A stretch of DNA of 64,000 nucleotides. It comes from Singulisphaera sp. GP187 (GTDB lineage: Bacteria; Planctomycetota; Planctomycetia; Gemmatales; Gemmataceae). Positions 57,020-64,000 of this stretch are shown one piece after another; positions within the stretch are counted from its first letter, which is position 1, and each line of letters starts with the position of its first letter. Under the pieces are notes generated by a model that had not been told where the DNA came from, made no database searches, and worked only from the letters and a program-made list of their open reading frames with translations. The stretch lies in contig CAMDQN010000001.1 of the NCBI GenBank assembly GCA_945905925.1, positions 1 to 64,000 of the forward strand, given 5' to 3'. The position numbers were made by a program, and so were the translations under genes.

Positions 57020-58507
57020 TTAAGCGCTGCCGGTTGCAACCGCAATCACCTGTTCCGGGGTCCATTCACTCACGGGGCGCACGGCTGAGAGTTTGCCCCG
57101 ACACATGACCGCGAGCGTGTCACATACGCCGAACAACTCCGGCAGATAACTGCTCACGATAAGCACTGCTTTGCCACTCGCGGCGGCTTCACCGATCTGC
57201 TGGTAGATGTCGGCCTTGCTGCCCACGTCCACGCCCTTCGTCGGTTCGTCGAGCAGGAGAACGTCGGCGCGCTGGTGGAACAGGCGCGCAATCGCAACCT
57301 TCTGTTGGTTACCGCCGCTGAGTTCGCCGACGGCCTGATCCGCGTCGCGGAACTTCACGCCGAAGCGGGTGAGGACTTCACTCAGCGCCGAACGCAGCCG
57401 CGACCGCGACAGGAACCCGAATGTCGCACCATCACCCAAACGACTGAGCGCGACGTTATCGCGAATCGAGAGTTCGAGCGCCAGACCTTCCTCCTTGCGG
57501 TCTTCGCTCACCATTCCGATGCCCTGCCCGATGCGGTCCGCGGGCGTGGCGCGTTCGCTGCTGTACACACCAACTTTCACCACGCCGGCGCGCACGGGGT
57601 CGAGGCCATACACCGCGCGAAGCAACTCCGTGCGCCCGGAACCGACGATGCCCGCGACGCCGAGAATCTCGCCGCTACGCAGCGCGAGGCTCACGCCGTT
57701 CGGCATTTCCTTGCCACACACTTCAGTTAGTCCGAGTACTGGAGCGCCGATCGCGTGGGGGGTTCTCGGGTACTGCTCCGTGACCGCGCGCCCGACCATC
57801 ATTTCAACGATCCGCTCGCGGGGAACTTCCCCGACGCGCCCGCTGCCGACCGCCAGGCCATCGCGCAGCACCGTGAACCGGTCCGCGACGGCTTCGAGTT
57901 CTTCGAGAAAATGGCTGATGTAAACGACCGTCACACCCTTCGCTTTGAGCGACTTTATTAGCTCGAAAAGCCTCTTCGCGTCGGATTGTGCGAGCGCACT
58001 CGTCGGTTCGTCGAGAACGAGCACCTTCACATCGGAGAGCAGCGCGCGAGCGATCTCAACCACCTGCCGCCCGGCGGGATTGAGCGAAGACACCGGCGCG
58101 TCGGGGCGAATCTCCGCGTGGCCGAGTTGTGCGAGCGCGGCCGCGACGCGTTCACAGTTGGTGGCAGCCGCGAGGAACCCATAACCACTGCACTCCTGAC
58201 CGAGCGTGACATTCGCTTCGACGGTGAGGTCCGGACAGATCGCGAGTTCCTGGTAGATCATCGCGACGCCGCGATCGCGTGCCGCGTGCGGCCCGGGCGG
58301 GCGGAAGCGCGCACCGTCGAATTCCATCGTGCCGGAATCGGGTTGTTCCGCGCCCGAGAGCACCTTCATGAGTGTGGACTTGCCCGCGCCGTTCTCGCCG
58401 ACGATCGCGTGAACTTCGCCCGGCCGCAGTTCGAGATCAACGCCGCGCAGCGCGGCCGTTGAGCCGTAGCTCTTGCGAATGCCAGTCATTCGAAGGCGCG
58501 GCGTCAT
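57020..58507 (-). CDS. sugar ABC transporter ATPase with two nucleotide-binding domains (RbsA-like)
   Basis: A 495-residue tandem ATPase. Domain 1 has Walker A GENGAGKSTLMKVLSG (near residue 37), signature LNPAGRQVVEIARALL and Walker B VLVLDEPTSAL. Domain 2 has a degenerate Walker A (GIVGSGRTELLRAVYG) but an intact signature (LSGGNQQKVAIARLF) and LLLDEPTKGVDVG, as is usual in RbsA/XylG. Its ATG overlaps the stop of the binding-protein gene by 4 nt (ATGA at 58504-58507), which supports translational coupling. Confidence 0.93.
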   Translation of the reverse strand: MTPRLRMTGIRKSYGSTAALRGVDLELRPGEVHAIVGENGAGKSTLMKVLSGAEQPDSGTMEFDGARFRPPGPHAARDRGVAMIYQELAICPDLTVEANVTLGQECSGYGFLAAATNCERVAAALAQLGHAEIRPDAPVSSLNPAGRQVVEIARALLSDVKVLVLDEPTSALAQSDAKRLFELIKSLKAKGVTVVYISHFLEELEAVADRFTVLRDGLAVGSGRVGEVPRERIVEMMVGRAVTEQYPRTPHAIGAPVLGLTEVCGKEMPNGVSLALRSGEILGVAGIVGSGRTELLRAVYGLDPVRAGVVKVGVYSSERATPADRIGQGIGMVSEDRKEEGLALELSIRDNVALSRLGDGATFGFLSRSRLRSALSEVLTRFGVKFRDADQAVGELSGGNQQKVAIARLFHQRADVLLLDEPTKGVDVGSKADIYQQIGEAAASGKAVLIVSSYLPELFGVCDTLAVMCRGKLSAVRPVSEWTPEQVIAVATGSA

Positions 58508-59565
58508 GGTTTCGGTTTTCCGTTCGGACCGTATCGCAGTTCATCGGTGGTGCGAGTCGCCTGGGTCGCTGGGTCGTACAACCGCAACGTGGACACGGCG
58601 TTCAGGTTCTTCTCCGTGACTAGGTACTCGCCCGTGCTCTCGCTCATGTCGGTGCGACTCTTGTTCACGTTCACGCCCCGAAGGTGTTGCACGCAGTACC
58701 ACGTCGACAGATAACCCATCCGGTACGGGTCTTGAAGAATGCTCCCGATGATGTCGCCTTCCTGAATGGATTGCAGCAGCGGCTTGCTCGCATCGAAGCC
58801 CATGAGTACGACCTTCTTGTTCAAGCCCTGCGAGCGCAGCACATCGGCCGTACCAGAAGCCGAGGATTCGTTCGGCGCGAAGATGCCGTCCACGTCCTTG
58901 CCGTACTGGAGGATCATTGGGCCGGCTTCGCGCATCGCCGAGTCGCGTGTCGCGCCGGCGTACTTATCCGTCGAGAGCCACACCACGCCCGGGCAGATGT
59001 CGTTCACCGTCTTCTCGAAGCCACGCTCGCGGTCCTCTGTCGCTTGCGAGCCGACCGCGTAACGGAACAGGATCAGTTTCGGCTTGTCCTTCCCTTGCTT
59101 CTTCAGTTCGCCGATGAGATGGTGGGCCGCGAGGCACCCGCCGTTGTAGTTGTTCGTCGCGACATACTTCACGAAGTGGTTAGGGTCGTCGATGCCGGAG
59201 TCGATGATCACGACCGGCACGCCCGCATCCGCAGCGCGCTTCACGCACGCGGTCATCGTCTGGCTGTGCTGTGGCGCGAGAACGATACCGCTCGCGCCGG
59301 TCGCGACGCGCCGATCCACGATGCGGATTTGTTCCATCGCGTCACGCTCGCGGAGCGGGCCGTCGAACATGATCCGCACTCGCGTGCCATCTTCGGCTTC
59401 GAGATCCGCGGCACAGCGCAGCGCGCCACGGTGTACCGACTGCCAGTGCTCGTGTGTTAGGCCCTTCGGAATCACCACAATGGTGAATTGCTCGTTCGAC
59501 GGCCCGCCACACCCAAACACGAAGGGGAGCGTGGCGGCGAGCAGAAAGTAGAGCGGTCGCGGCAT
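58504..59565 (-). CDS. sugar-binding lipoprotein of the ABC transporter (RbsB-like)
   Basis: A 353-residue Peripla_BP_4 protein. ATG 59563-59565 gives a lipoprotein signal (MPRPLYFLLAATLPFVFGC, lipobox FGCGG), so it is membrane-anchored. The body has the sugar-binding pattern (FTIVVIPKGLTHEHWQSVHR, GIVLAPQHSQTM, GVPVVIIDSGID, KVVLMGFDAS, LQSIQEGDIIGSILQDPYRM). It is first in the operon with the ATPase and permease. The substrate (ribose, xylose, inositol or AI-2-like) is not decided by sequence. Confidence 0.9.
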   Translation of the reverse strand: MPRPLYFLLAATLPFVFGCGGPSNEQFTIVVIPKGLTHEHWQSVHRGALRCAADLEAEDGTRVRIMFDGPLRERDAMEQIRIVDRRVATGASGIVLAPQHSQTMTACVKRAADAGVPVVIIDSGIDDPNHFVKYVATNNYNGGCLAAHHLIGELKKQGKDKPKLILFRYAVGSQATEDRERGFEKTVNDICPGVVWLSTDKYAGATRDSAMREAGPMILQYGKDVDGIFAPNESSASGTADVLRSQGLNKKVVLMGFDASKPLLQSIQEGDIIGSILQDPYRMGYLSTWYCVQHLRGVNVNKSRTDMSESTGEYLVTEKNLNAVSTLRLYDPATQATRTTDELRYGPNGKPKP

Positions 59566-59677
59566 GGTTCGCCCGGGAGTGTGTTCGCAGAGGGTACGCG
59601 GTTCGCGGGCGCGGGTCAAGTTTTCGCCACACACGAGTCGATACAACTTTCTTGAGTGATTCTCGCGAGCGCCATTC

Positions 59678-60304
59678 ATGCCGCCCGACACGCAACCGCC
59701 GATCAACCTGATCCGCGTCTTCGACTTCTACGTGACGCTGATGTTCGTCATCAGCCTTGTACGCCGTTGGGATGTGTATTTGGCAGCAGTGCGCATCCTG
59801 ATCGGCGTTCGCGGGCGCTGGCCGAAACTCATCTCGCGTCTCAGTGAACATCGCAGTTTGATACTCAACTGGTCGTTCTTCCGGCCCGCGATCCTCGCGC
59901 TGATCCTCACGGTCGTGCAGTTGATCGTGTCGCGGCTCATCTTCCCGCTCGCGATCTTAACCGGGCCACAGTTGCGCCAGGAGTGGTGGTGGGTGCCGAT
60001 CATCCTCGTGCCGATGCTCGCAGTGGACATCTACTTCGTCGTTCGCGTGGGTCGTTTCGACCACGACGAAACGGTCAGGTACTTCGACCAGGCGGAAACC
60101 TGGCTTGGCTGGAAGGGACCGCTCGTTCGCGCACTCACGCTCGGCATCGTGAACCCGCAAAAGATGGTTGACGAGGAAGTGAAGAAGAGCCTGCAAGACT
60201 ACCGCTCTTCCTTAAACGCGTCACTGTGGTGGGTGTCGGCGCAGATCGGCTTGCGGCTGCTGTTCGGCCTCACGCTCTGGACGGTCTGGGCGATTCACTC
60301 CTAA
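59678..60304 (+). CDS. membrane protein of unknown function
   Basis: A 208-residue protein with about three membrane spans (FFRPAILALILTVVQLIVSR; WVPIILVPMLAVDIYFVVRV; SLWWVSAQIGLRLLFGLTLW) and charged loops (RGRWPKLISRLSEHRS, MVDEEVKKSLQDYRSSLN). ATG 59678 is divergent from the ABC operon. No family is recognised. It is followed within 37 nt by a DinB-like gene and then a second small membrane protein, so the three may form one unit. Confidence 0.75.
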   Translation: MPPDTQPPINLIRVFDFYVTLMFVISLVRRWDVYLAAVRILIGVRGRWPKLISRLSEHRSLILNWSFFRPAILALILTVVQLIVSRLIFPLAILTGPQLRQEWWWVPIILVPMLAVDIYFVVRVGRFDHDETVRYFDQAETWLGWKGPLVRALTLGIVNPQKMVDEEVKKSLQDYRSSLNASLWWVSAQIGLRLLFGLTLWTVWAIHS

Positions 60305-60341
60305 TATGCTGGCTCTGGTCGTACCAAGTGAGGACACTCCG

Positions 60342-60830
60342 ATGGCCGGCGAACTTCGGACCGCGTTGAACCACGCGATCGGCGACGAACTCGACGCGGC
60401 ACTTTCGCGCGTCGTTCACTGCGTGAACCAACTCACCGACGCGCAGGTATGGTCGCGCCCACCGGCGGGCACGAACGCGATCGGCAACCTGATTCTGCAC
60501 CTCACGGGGAACGTGCAGCAAATCATCGCGAACAACCTCACCGGCGCACCGGACACGCGAAATCGGCCCGCGGAGTTCGCAGCGCATGACGCGATTCCGA
60601 AGGCGGAACTGCTCCGCGCGCTGACGGACGCGGTCGCACAGGCGAAGACCGCGTTGACGGCAGCGAGCGACGAGCAACTCGCGACCGCGCGCCGCGTCAA
60701 CAACTTCGACTGGACTGGCATCCAGGCCGTTGTGCGCAGCGTTAGCCACTTCCGCGGGCACACGCAAGAAATCATCCACATGACTCGAACCACCCTCGGC
60801 GACAGTTACCATTTCGCCGGGCCTCGCTGA
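60342..60830 (+). CDS. DinB-like four-helix protein (DUF1572 type)
   Basis: A 162-residue protein. ATG 60342 has GAGGA about 8 nt upstream. Helical pattern with candidate metal histidines: LILHLTGNVQQII (first), SHFRGHTQEIIHMTR (second and third), as in DinB/DUF1572 proteins, which bind a divalent metal. Some members transfer groups to low-molecular-weight thiols; this one cannot be assigned. The last residues are GDSYHFAGPR. Confidence 0.8.
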   Translation: MAGELRTALNHAIGDELDAALSRVVHCVNQLTDAQVWSRPPAGTNAIGNLILHLTGNVQQIIANNLTGAPDTRNRPAEFAAHDAIPKAELLRALTDAVAQAKTALTAASDEQLATARRVNNFDWTGIQAVVRSVSHFRGHTQEIIHMTRTTLGDSYHFAGPR

Positions 60831-60847
60831 CTCGAAGAGATCGCAAC

Positions 60848-61291
60848 ATGACGGACACGGAAGCAGCACCCAAGCCGCCTTCGGCAGACGAAGTGAACCG
60901 ACTCTGGCAGCACGGGATGCACGAGGAGCGACTGTTCCACGACCGGCTGAACTACTTCTCGTTCCTCGAAACCGGGCTGCTGACGATCTGCGGCATCATG
61001 TACAACAAGGAACCCGCGATCGGGTTCTTCTTGCCCATCACGGTCGTCGGGATGCTGTTCACGCTCCTGTGGATCGCCATTCAGACTCGCCACTGGGCGT
61101 ACTGCGAGCACGTTCACGCGCGTATCTGCGTTCTCGTGCCTGAGTACAAGGCGACGCTCGACGGGTGGACCGGACCGGGCGGGCGCAGTGGGTTTTCCAT
61201 CTCCAAACCGCTCGCGCTGGCGGTACCGGCTCTATTCGCGTGTACGTGGGTCACGCTTCTTATCTGGTTACTGGTGCGTGCAAGCGGCTGA
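60848..61291 (+). CDS. small two-span membrane protein (RipA-like)
   Basis: A 147-residue protein. A charged N-terminus (DEVNRLWQHGMHEERLFHDR) precedes two hydrophobic spans (FFLPITVVGMLFTLLWIAIQ; LALAVPALFACTWVTLLIWL), separated by a Cys/His-containing loop (TRHWAYCEHVHARICVLVPE). It resembles small bacterial membrane proteins of the RipA type, but the match is loose. It follows the DinB-like gene by 17 nt. Confidence 0.65.
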   Translation: MTDTEAAPKPPSADEVNRLWQHGMHEERLFHDRLNYFSFLETGLLTICGIMYNKEPAIGFFLPITVVGMLFTLLWIAIQTRHWAYCEHVHARICVLVPEYKATLDGWTGPGGRSGFSISKPLALAVPALFACTWVTLLIWLLVRASG

Positions 61292-61294
61292 GAA

Positions 61295-62299
61295 CTACCA
61301 GCCATCTGGTAGTGTTGTCGAAGGAAAGATCGCGCGTGCATCCCTGAGCATTTCGCGCCGGGCGTTCGCGTCGTAGCGATCGGAGAAGTGGAACAGGATC
61401 AGCCGCCCGATCGCGGCGTTCGCGGCCATTGACGCGACCTCTTCCGCAGTCGAGTGCATGACTTTCGCCGCGAGAGCGGTGTCCGCTGCGCGGTACTGAC
61501 TTTCGCACACCACCGTATTCACCCCGCGGAGCCACGGCACGAGTTCATTGGCGGTCGCAGGCGTCAGCCGAAAGTCGGTGAGGTACGCGATCGAATCGCC
61601 CGGCGTGGTGACGAGTAGTTCCGCTTGCAGCACGCCGAGCGGATACGCCACGCTCCCGATCTCTATGGTTTCGCCCGGCGCCGCGACCGGTCCGCGAAGC
61701 CGCTTCAGCCACGGCCCCGGCTTGAAGCCCTTCGCGGCGAGCTTCGCGGTATCCACGTTCACGCGATCAGCCTCGCGCACCAAATAACCCACCGACGGTG
61801 TACCGTGATCGAGCAACATCGCGTCCACCGTGAAGCCATCAGCCCTGATGATGGTGCGGTTGGGGCGTGGGAGTTCCGGTTGTGCGTATGCCGTGCGAAA
61901 GCCTTCCTTCGGGAGAAACCGCGCCGTGCGAATCGCTTCCGGTGCGATCTCGCACACGAGCCACTCGCCTTCTTGCTTGTCGTCCACGAGGTTCCACATG
62001 AACCCGCGCAGCCGATGGTGAATCACCTCGCCGCTGCCGTGCGGAACCCAGATACGGTTGCCCTTCGCGGTGCGGTCGAAGTTCAGTCGAAAGAACAAAT
62101 CAAAACCCGACACGTGATCCATGTGCAAGTGCGAGAAGCACAAGTGATCGACTTCGCGCAGTTCGGCGGGACCGACTTGATGTGGACAGCCGTCGCCGCA
62201 GTCGAACAACAACCGCGTTTGTGACTGCCCGGTATCGACCTTCACGAACAGCGCGTTGTCCCGTCCCGGTTGACCGAGAACCTGGAATGTGAGGGGCAT
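61295..62299 (-). CDS. RNase Z-fold metallo-beta-lactamase hydrolase
   Basis: A 334-residue protein with the HxHxDH motif SHLHMDHVSGFD near residue 57, a further metal His in MLLDHGTPSVGY and the C-terminal HFSDRYDANARREM. This is the tRNase Z/ElaC pattern, so it may cut the 3' trailer of tRNA precursors. The chain is longer than bacterial RNase Z (about 305) and has an extra middle part (WNLVDDKQEGEWLVCEIAPE). It is convergent with the RipA-like gene, with 3 nt between the two ends. Confidence 0.8.
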   Translation of the reverse strand: MPLTFQVLGQPGRDNALFVKVDTGQSQTRLLFDCGDGCPHQVGPAELREVDHLCFSHLHMDHVSGFDLFFRLNFDRTAKGNRIWVPHGSGEVIHHRLRGFMWNLVDDKQEGEWLVCEIAPEAIRTARFLPKEGFRTAYAQPELPRPNRTIIRADGFTVDAMLLDHGTPSVGYLVREADRVNVDTAKLAAKGFKPGPWLKRLRGPVAAPGETIEIGSVAYPLGVLQAELLVTTPGDSIAYLTDFRLTPATANELVPWLRGVNTVVCESQYRAADTALAAKVMHSTAEEVASMAANAAIGRLILFHFSDRYDANARREMLRDARAIFPSTTLPDGW

Positions 62300-62332
62300 G
62301 ACGAAGCTCTTATTTAGGAGGCCCCCAACCGC

Positions 62333-63838
62333 TCAATACTTCACCCAGCCGTTGTACTCCATCAGCTGAAGGAGCCACGGGTTCCGCCACGGGTTCCACG
62401 CAGGGTAGAACACACTCAGCACACCGAAGCCTAACAGCACCGCGCAGAGCAACCGCCCTGCCCCGTTGCGCGCCAACCGGTCCGCGGCCGGAGGAATCGC
62501 GATCACCCAGAGCGGTATCAGCCAGAACAGCCATCGGGGGCCGCTCGTGTTACCACCGTAGTTATAACTCTGTGTGCGCGTCAGGTAGAAGCAGAACACC
62601 GTGATGGAGATTACCAGTGTCATCGCGGCGAACAGTTCAGGCGTCCAGCCGGTGGTCTTCTTCGCGCCGAACAACTTCCGCACCGCGGGCGCGCTCTTGA
62701 TGGCGGTGAAGAACAAACCCGCGAACGCGATCAACCACACCGGCGTGAGGCTGAACCACCCGTGATGCCCGAACGATAGGTGGAACGCGTACACCGACGT
62801 GGATTCGTTGTTGAAGTCGATGCCCTTCGCGGCGGGCGTGCCGCGCTTCGCCCAGTGGCTCCCGGCGAAGTCGTACCATGGCCCGCCGAACTCGCTGTAC
62901 GCGGGGAGCAGTTTGCCCATCGCCGCGTAGTTCGTGGCGAACAGCGCCGCGAATGGCAGCAGCGCGCATGGCACGAAGAACATAAGCGTGTTGCGCGGCC
63001 GCGCGACGAGCAGCGGAAGGAATAGCGCCGCGAAGAAGCACAGCGATGGCAACTCGAACGTGGCCGCGAACGCCGCGAAGAACCCACAGATGCAATAGCC
63101 CGCGGGGGTCATGTCGCGGTTCTCGCGAATCGCGCGCAGCAATGGATAACTCGCGAACAGCACACAATACGCGGCCGGCAGGTGATTGTTCAGCGTACCG
63201 GAGAACGTGAGCAAAAACGTGCCCAGCGCCGCGACCGCAAACGCGAGCAACTTCCCGAAGTCGGTCTTCCCGGTGATGTCGAGCAACCGACCCAGAAGCA
63301 GAAGGTAGATCGCGAACGGGAGCACGTTCCACGTGAGTACGATCGCGGGAATCACGAGCCAGCGGTCGCGCACGATGTCCCACCCGAGAGTGCGATTGAG
63401 CAACCAGTACTCGCACGCGACGAGCGTCGCCATAAGTGGCGGTTTGCTCGAATAGAACTCCTTCGTGTCGGGGTTCATCACGATGTCGAGGCTTCGGTAG
63501 CCAGGGTCCGCGACGATGCCCTCGTCCTTGTACTTCGTGAGGTCGTTCGGGTCGGGATAGGTGCGATTACCGATGACGAATGTGCGGTCGTGAACGAGCG
63601 CGCGAACGGTGGCCCAGCGCGATTTGTCGTTGGAACTGAATGTCGGAATCGGGTCCGGGCGCGTGTCGGGCCACCTGCGGTCAGGCTCGGAGCCGTACCC
63701 GCCCGGCTCCGCGGCCTTGTAGCGGCTCGGCTCGATCACGTTCTCGGCGCCGACGGTCTTCGCGGCAGCAATGGCCACCGCCATGACCATCAGGAGAAGG
63801 AACACCGAGCGGCGCATATCGGTCGAGTCGGCGGCCAT
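62333..63838 (-). CDS. polytopic membrane protein, possibly a GT-C-type glycosyltransferase
   Basis: A 501-residue protein with an N-terminal signal-like span (VFLLLMVMAVAIAAAKTVG), a large soluble segment (residues about 30-150, YPDPNDLTKYKDEGIVADPG; DTKEFYSSKPPLMATLVACE) and about eight further spans. The SSKPPLMATL followed by multiple spans resembles dolichyl-phosphate-mannose-type (PMT-like) glycosyltransferases, but the usual acidic N-terminal DE/DD motif is not clear. ATG 63836-63838. Downstream of a long inverted repeat. Confidence 0.6.
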   Translation of the reverse strand: MAADSTDMRRSVFLLLMVMAVAIAAAKTVGAENVIEPSRYKAAEPGGYGSEPDRRWPDTRPDPIPTFSSNDKSRWATVRALVHDRTFVIGNRTYPDPNDLTKYKDEGIVADPGYRSLDIVMNPDTKEFYSSKPPLMATLVACEYWLLNRTLGWDIVRDRWLVIPAIVLTWNVLPFAIYLLLLGRLLDITGKTDFGKLLAFAVAALGTFLLTFSGTLNNHLPAAYCVLFASYPLLRAIRENRDMTPAGYCICGFFAAFAATFELPSLCFFAALFLPLLVARPRNTLMFFVPCALLPFAALFATNYAAMGKLLPAYSEFGGPWYDFAGSHWAKRGTPAAKGIDFNNESTSVYAFHLSFGHHGWFSLTPVWLIAFAGLFFTAIKSAPAVRKLFGAKKTTGWTPELFAAMTLVISITVFCFYLTRTQSYNYGGNTSGPRWLFWLIPLWVIAIPPAADRLARNGAGRLLCAVLLGFGVLSVFYPAWNPWRNPWLLQLMEYNGWVKY

Positions 63839-63849
63839 ATGTGTTCTTT

Positions 63850-63960
63850 AGTAGGTACCGCTTGCCGAGCGGCACAGCTCTACAACTCGAATCGTTTCAG
63901 TGGGTGTCCGCACCGCTCACACGCGGGCCGACCCGTGCCGCTCGGCAAGCGGCACCTACT
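63850..63960. repeat. 26-bp inverted repeat at the right end of the window
   Basis: Arms 63850-63875 and 63935-63960 are complementary at 25 of 26 positions with a 59-nt spacer. The right arm includes the TAG stop (63956-63958) of a minus-strand gene, the same geometry as at fwdA-fwdC. Confidence 0.9.
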
Positions 63961-64000
63961 CCGTGCGCTCCGCGACGCTGTACGGGTCGTTGTCGAGCCA
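63956..64000 (-). CDS. C-terminal end of an unknown protein (partial)
   Basis: Fourteen residues are visible, WLDNDPYSVAERTE, followed by TAG at 63956-63958 inside the arm of an inverted repeat. The rest lies to the right of the window. The short sequence gives no family. The stop-in-arm position, as at fwdA, supports a real gene end. Confidence 0.4.
   Translation of the reverse strand, partial: WLDNDPYSVAERTE

Overview
The window reads as chromosomal DNA of a GC-rich planctomycete, most likely Gemmataceae-like. The evidence is a set of lineage-typical genes: DUF1549/DUF1553, DUF1501, DUF1592 and DUF1552 proteins, a PVC-type haem-binding dehydrogenase, a DUF1559 pseudopilin-like protein, Tat-exported Gfo/Idh/MocA, and an archaeal-type formylmethanofuran (fwd/fhc + ftr) cluster. 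It also carries lpxB, as expected for a diderm.

Layout. 1-4290: an IS3-family end has cut off the 5' part of a DUF1549/DUF1553 gene, and the DUF1501 partner gene has an in-frame TGA. 4365-16637: accessory and metabolic genes (a large secreted EF-hand repeat protein, class III aminotransferase, DksA/TraR zinc-finger protein, Gfo/Idh oxidoreductase, GCS2-type glutamate-cysteine ligase, a DUF1559 gene with an in-frame TGA, enolase-superfamily enzyme, methyltransferase). 16641-36829 (minus strand): a nearly complete bacterial transcription/translation supercluster, read as tRNA-Thr(TGT), Tyr(GTA), Gly(TCC), Thr(GGT), tuf, tRNA-Trp(CCA), secE, nusG, rplK, rplA, rplJ, rplL, rpoB, rpoC, rpsL, rpsG, fusA, then an OB-fold protein. 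36972-43519: the C1 cluster fwdC, fwdA, HNH gene, fwdB, a 49-residue protein and fwdD (minus), divergent from ftr (plus). 43575-51508: cytochrome-type DUF1592/DUF1552 pair, a secreted propeller and a PVC haem-binding dehydrogenase. 51632-64000: unknown proteins, a DtxR/MntR-type regulator, lpxB, an RbsBAC-like sugar ABC operon, small membrane proteins, a DinB-like protein, an RNase Z-fold hydrolase and a large membrane protein.

Main discovery candidate. fwdB is interrupted by an in-frame TGA (41439-41441) exactly at the conserved active-site Cys of the family (context TSL-x-HGP), and a 6-bp hairpin with a 4-nt loop begins 20 nt after it. FwdB is a known selenoprotein in some methanogens, so this looks like a bacterial selenocysteine-containing formylmethanofuran dehydrogenase subunit. 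It keeps a CxxCxCxC iron-sulfur motif, which favours a redox enzyme over the purely hydrolytic Fhc of methylotrophs. Two other genes (DUF1501, DUF1559) also carry a single in-frame TGA in an otherwise intact frame. For these, decay is at least as likely as recoding.

Other recurrent oddities. A class of long inverted repeats (10-31 bp arms) with unrelated sequences sits 0-21 nt after stop codons, mostly inside operons. EF-Tu has an atypical switch I and an insertion of about 34 residues. SecE and NusG carry very long N-terminal extensions.
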